9,110 nucleotides of DNA from DASRAJ01 sp039920305. GTDB lineage: Bacteria; Bacteroidota; Bacteroidia; Chitinophagales; UBA10324. Made by a program: the position numbers and the translations under genes. Shown here piece by piece: positions 7,382 through 9,110 of this stretch (the first letter of the stretch is position 1; every line of letters starts with the position of its first letter). The notes beneath the pieces were generated by a model. The model saw only the letters and a list, made by a program, of their open reading frames with translations, had not been told where the DNA came from and did no database searches. The stretch is from positions 1 through 9,110 of the forward strand of contig JBDSEA010000097.1 in NCBI GenBank assembly GCA_039920305.1, given 5' to 3'.

Positions 7382-8539
7382 TTAAAAAATTCTGAAAGGC
7401 CGCCGGAATAATCCCAGCTTTCTTCCGGTGAGATATACCGGCTTTAGCCGTGAATGCCAGGTAAGATAACTTGAAAATGCCGAATGCGGAACCACTTCCT
7501 GCTGCATGAAAAAATCAAAATCATTTTCAGTCATTCCTAGCTTTTTCAGAAAAAATTCTTTGTCAGAATTAAGCAGCTCATTGCTTTTATACGGCGGTTT
7601 AAGTATCTCTTTTAATGCTTCTTCACGGGTAAGCTGGCCACTGCAAACCAGGGTTGAATAATGCGACTTTCGCTTATCAATCCCATACTTTTCCGGCAGA
7701 ATGTAACCCTGGTAAAAACGGGTAAATACATTTTCAAAATGCTTACCCCCGTAATCGCGCCATTGCAGTTTCTCTGTCAAAATTTTTTTGACATTTTCTT
7801 TATTGTACTCTGTATAATTGAGCGGATTCACCATGCGGATGCTCATCATTCGTGTGAACAGGAAGTGACGGAAAAACCCGATAGCAGGGTATTTTCTTAG
7901 CCTGACCGTACCAAACCTTTTTTGAATGGCACGAAGGTTCATTGTGTCCAGCTTGTACTGGGAAGTGAAGTTGGGTGGAAGCCATCCCTCAGTCATGGTA
8001 TTATGACCCGTAAGAATATATTTCACATTGAATTTGCGGGCAGTCTGAAAGAAGGCGCCAAGTAAGGCATTCTCAGAGGGAATATCAAGATCAACTACTG
8101 ATGACTTCAGGTAGGCGCGCTGCAAATCCCGCAATTCTTCCCAGTCAATTACAAAAGTGAAAAGATCAAAGCCGAGATTGTTAACAGTGTTTTCAATGTT
8201 CTTTACTGCAAGTTCTGAATTCCATCCATTGTCAACATGCAGTGCAATTGGATTTAATCCCCACTGCCTGCACAGGTGTGCCAGGTAGGAACTGTCAGCC
8301 CCTCCGGAGATGGCCAGTACGCAATCGTACTCTTTTCCTTTTCCTGAAACCTTTATAGAATCAATAAGCTGATCCAGTTTGTTTTTACCTTCTTCACCTG
8401 TAAAAACGGTTCGTTTCTTCAGGTCATCAAATGTTTTGCAAACATTGCAAACACTATTTTCATCAAAAGAAATTTCAGGATAATCCTTAGTGTCCAGGAT
8501 GCAGCGGCTGCAAATCTGATATGTGTATGCTTTGGTCAC
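7382..8539 (-). CDS. wbuX: N-acetyl sugar amidotransferase, WbuX/WbpG/PseA type
   Basis: Predicted ATP-dependent amidotransferase of 385 residues that converts an acetamido group of a nucleotide sugar to an acetamidino group, using ammonia delivered by a HisH/HisF-like pair. Visible features: CxxC pairs at C10/C13 and C31/C34 (likely zinc site) around the family hallmark PEISFDENSVC, the N-type ATP pyrophosphatase loop SGGADSS at 78-84 with LHVDNGWNSE downstream, and the TGHNTMTEGW segment. Length and layout match WbpG from Pseudomonas O-antigen and PseA/LegG from pseudaminic or legionaminic acid pathways. The start is GTG, placed directly after the TAA of the HisF-like gene, with AGGAAGAG upstream. 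The adjacent HisF-like gene strongly supports the role. Which amidino sugar is made cannot be seen, because the sugar-synthesis genes are outside the window. The symbol follows the WbuX family name. Confidence 0.9.
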   Translation of the reverse strand: MTKAYTYQICSRCILDTKDYPEISFDENSVCNVCKTFDDLKKRTVFTGEEGKNKLDQLIDSIKVSGKGKEYDCVLAISGGADSSYLAHLCRQWGLNPIALHVDNGWNSELAVKNIENTVNNLGFDLFTFVIDWEELRDLQRAYLKSSVVDLDIPSENALLGAFFQTARKFNVKYILTGHNTMTEGWLPPNFTSQYKLDTMNLRAIQKRFGTVRLRKYPAIGFFRHFLFTRMMSIRMVNPLNYTEYNKENVKKILTEKLQWRDYGGKHFENVFTRFYQGYILPEKYGIDKRKSHYSTLVCSGQLTREEALKEILKPPYKSNELLNSDKEFFLKKLGMTENDFDFFMQQEVVPHSAFSSYLTWHSRLKPVYLTGRKLGLFRRPFRIF

Positions 8540-9110
8540 TTAGTCTCTTCCTGTAAGCTGGTTGATTTCCGAAGATGAAAAGTAATTGATAAGCACCGCA
8601 TGATGCTTTCCCCTGAAAACAAATTTGCTTCCAGCTGCTGCAGCGGATGCACCGGCTTTCAGCGCCTCAGCAAAATGTTCAAGTGTTCCTGCCCCGCCAC
8701 AGGCAATCACGGGTATGCTCACAGAAGAAGCAACCTGCCCGATCAGCGAAAGATCATAGCCGCTCATCATTCCATCACGCTCGGTGGATTGCAATAATAT
8801 TTCTCCCGCACCATTTTTTTCCATCTCCATTGCCTGATGAACGGGATGAATAGCCAGCATCTTCCTTTTTATATGGGAAAACACTTTCGGTATTTTAAAA
8901 AAATCTTTTTTCACATCAATAGCTGCAACCACGCTTGAGCTTCCGAACATTTCAGCAGCTTCGGTGATTAACCGGGGGTGAAGAATTGCTGCTGTATTCA
9001 GGGCAACTTTTTCTATTCCGCATCCAATCACACGCTGAAAGCTTTTGATGCTTGTGACACCCCCGCCATAAGTTACCGGCATAAAACATTCTGTAGCCAG
9101 CTGTTGTATG
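8540..9110 (-). CDS. wbuZ: HisF-like ammonia-transfer protein (HisF2/AglZ/WbuZ type), 5' part missing
   Basis: C-terminal 189 residues of a (beta/alpha)8 barrel related to imidazole glycerol phosphate synthase subunit HisF; the frame stays open through the right edge. Full HisF is about 250 residues, so roughly 60 are missing, including the barrel start. The ATG at 9082 is internal: ATECFMPVTYGGG matches the middle of HisF. Also visible are VAAIDVK (its Asp, codon 8915-8917, corresponds to HisF Asp130), NGAGEILLQSTERDGMMSGYD and IPVIACGGAGTLEHF, the second phosphate-binding region. The loop after AIDVK differs from true HisF, and ERDG replaces the usual DRDG. With the amidotransferase gene directly downstream, this should be the glycan-dedicated paralogue that receives ammonia from a HisH-like glutaminase and passes it to WbuX. 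A role in histidine synthesis is unlikely, because no other his gene is near. Confidence 0.88.
   Translation of the reverse strand, partial: IQQLATECFMPVTYGGGVTSIKSFQRVIGCGIEKVALNTAAILHPRLITEAAEMFGSSSVVAAIDVKKDFFKIPKVFSHIKRKMLAIHPVHQAMEMEKNGAGEILLQSTERDGMMSGYDLSLIGQVASSVSIPVIACGGAGTLEHFAEALKAGASAAAAGSKFVFRGKHHAVLINYFSSSEINQLTGRD
8545..8552 (-). promoter_or_regulatory. Ribosome binding site for the GTG-started amidotransferase
   Basis: The minus strand reads AGGAAGAG five bases before the GTG at 8539, inside the last codons of the HisF-like gene. It is the clearest Shine-Dalgarno-like match at any start in the window and supports the GTG choice. No in-frame ATG that would keep both CxxC pairs is available downstream. 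Confidence 0.45.

Noticed and set aside
8540..9082. Reading the HisF-like gene as a complete 180-residue protein starting at 9082
   Set aside because: The frame stays open to the window edge, and the residues before this Met match the HisF interior, so it is an internal methionine of a gene cut by the window.

Overview
The window looks like part of a surface-polysaccharide (O-antigen, capsule or exopolysaccharide) biosynthesis locus. It contains eight genes, all on the minus strand, so transcription runs from right to left. The organism is probably a member of the Bacteroidota. This rests on moderate GC with many A/T-rich codons, mostly weak Shine-Dalgarno signals, and the general look of the proteins. 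It is inference, and no marker gene fixes the taxon.

In transcription order: (1) the 3' part of a HisF-like synthase (8540-9110, cut by the right edge); (2) an N-acetyl sugar amidotransferase of the WbuX/WbpG type (7382-8539); (3) a GT-B glycosyltransferase (6025-7317); (4) an AsnB-type glutamine-dependent amidotransferase (4130-5977); (5) a class I SAM methyltransferase with an N-terminal four-cysteine motif (3258-4133); (6) a GT4-type glycosyltransferase (2031-3257); (7) a family 25 glycosyltransferase (1168-1983); (8) a second GT-B glycosyltransferase with a DFDDAIW motif (69-1166). Junctions are a 4-nt ATGA overlap, direct stop-start abutments, a 1-nt gap or gaps of 47-64 nt. No terminator on the minus strand was seen between genes, so one operon is the simplest reading. 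No gap exceeds 64 nt inside the cluster.

Genes 1 and 2 match the known HisF2/WbpG-type module, which uses ammonia from glutamine to turn an N-acetyl group on a nucleotide sugar into an acetamidino group. The HisH-like glutaminase partner would be expected just beyond the right edge. AsnB may add a second amidation step, for example on a uronic acid carboxyl. The methyltransferase may decorate a sugar or the chain end, and the four glycosyltransferases would assemble the repeat unit. No flippase, polymerase, ligase or nucleotide-sugar synthesis gene lies in the window, so the end product cannot be read from it.

At the far left (25-60) a strong intrinsic terminator is oriented on the plus strand. 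It faces the cluster and most likely ends a convergent gene outside the window. I found no rRNA, tRNA, CRISPR array, insertion sequence or att site. The content is a typical accessory glycan locus and not an evidently new kind of system. The points of most interest are the two separate amidation activities in one operon and the diverged HisF.
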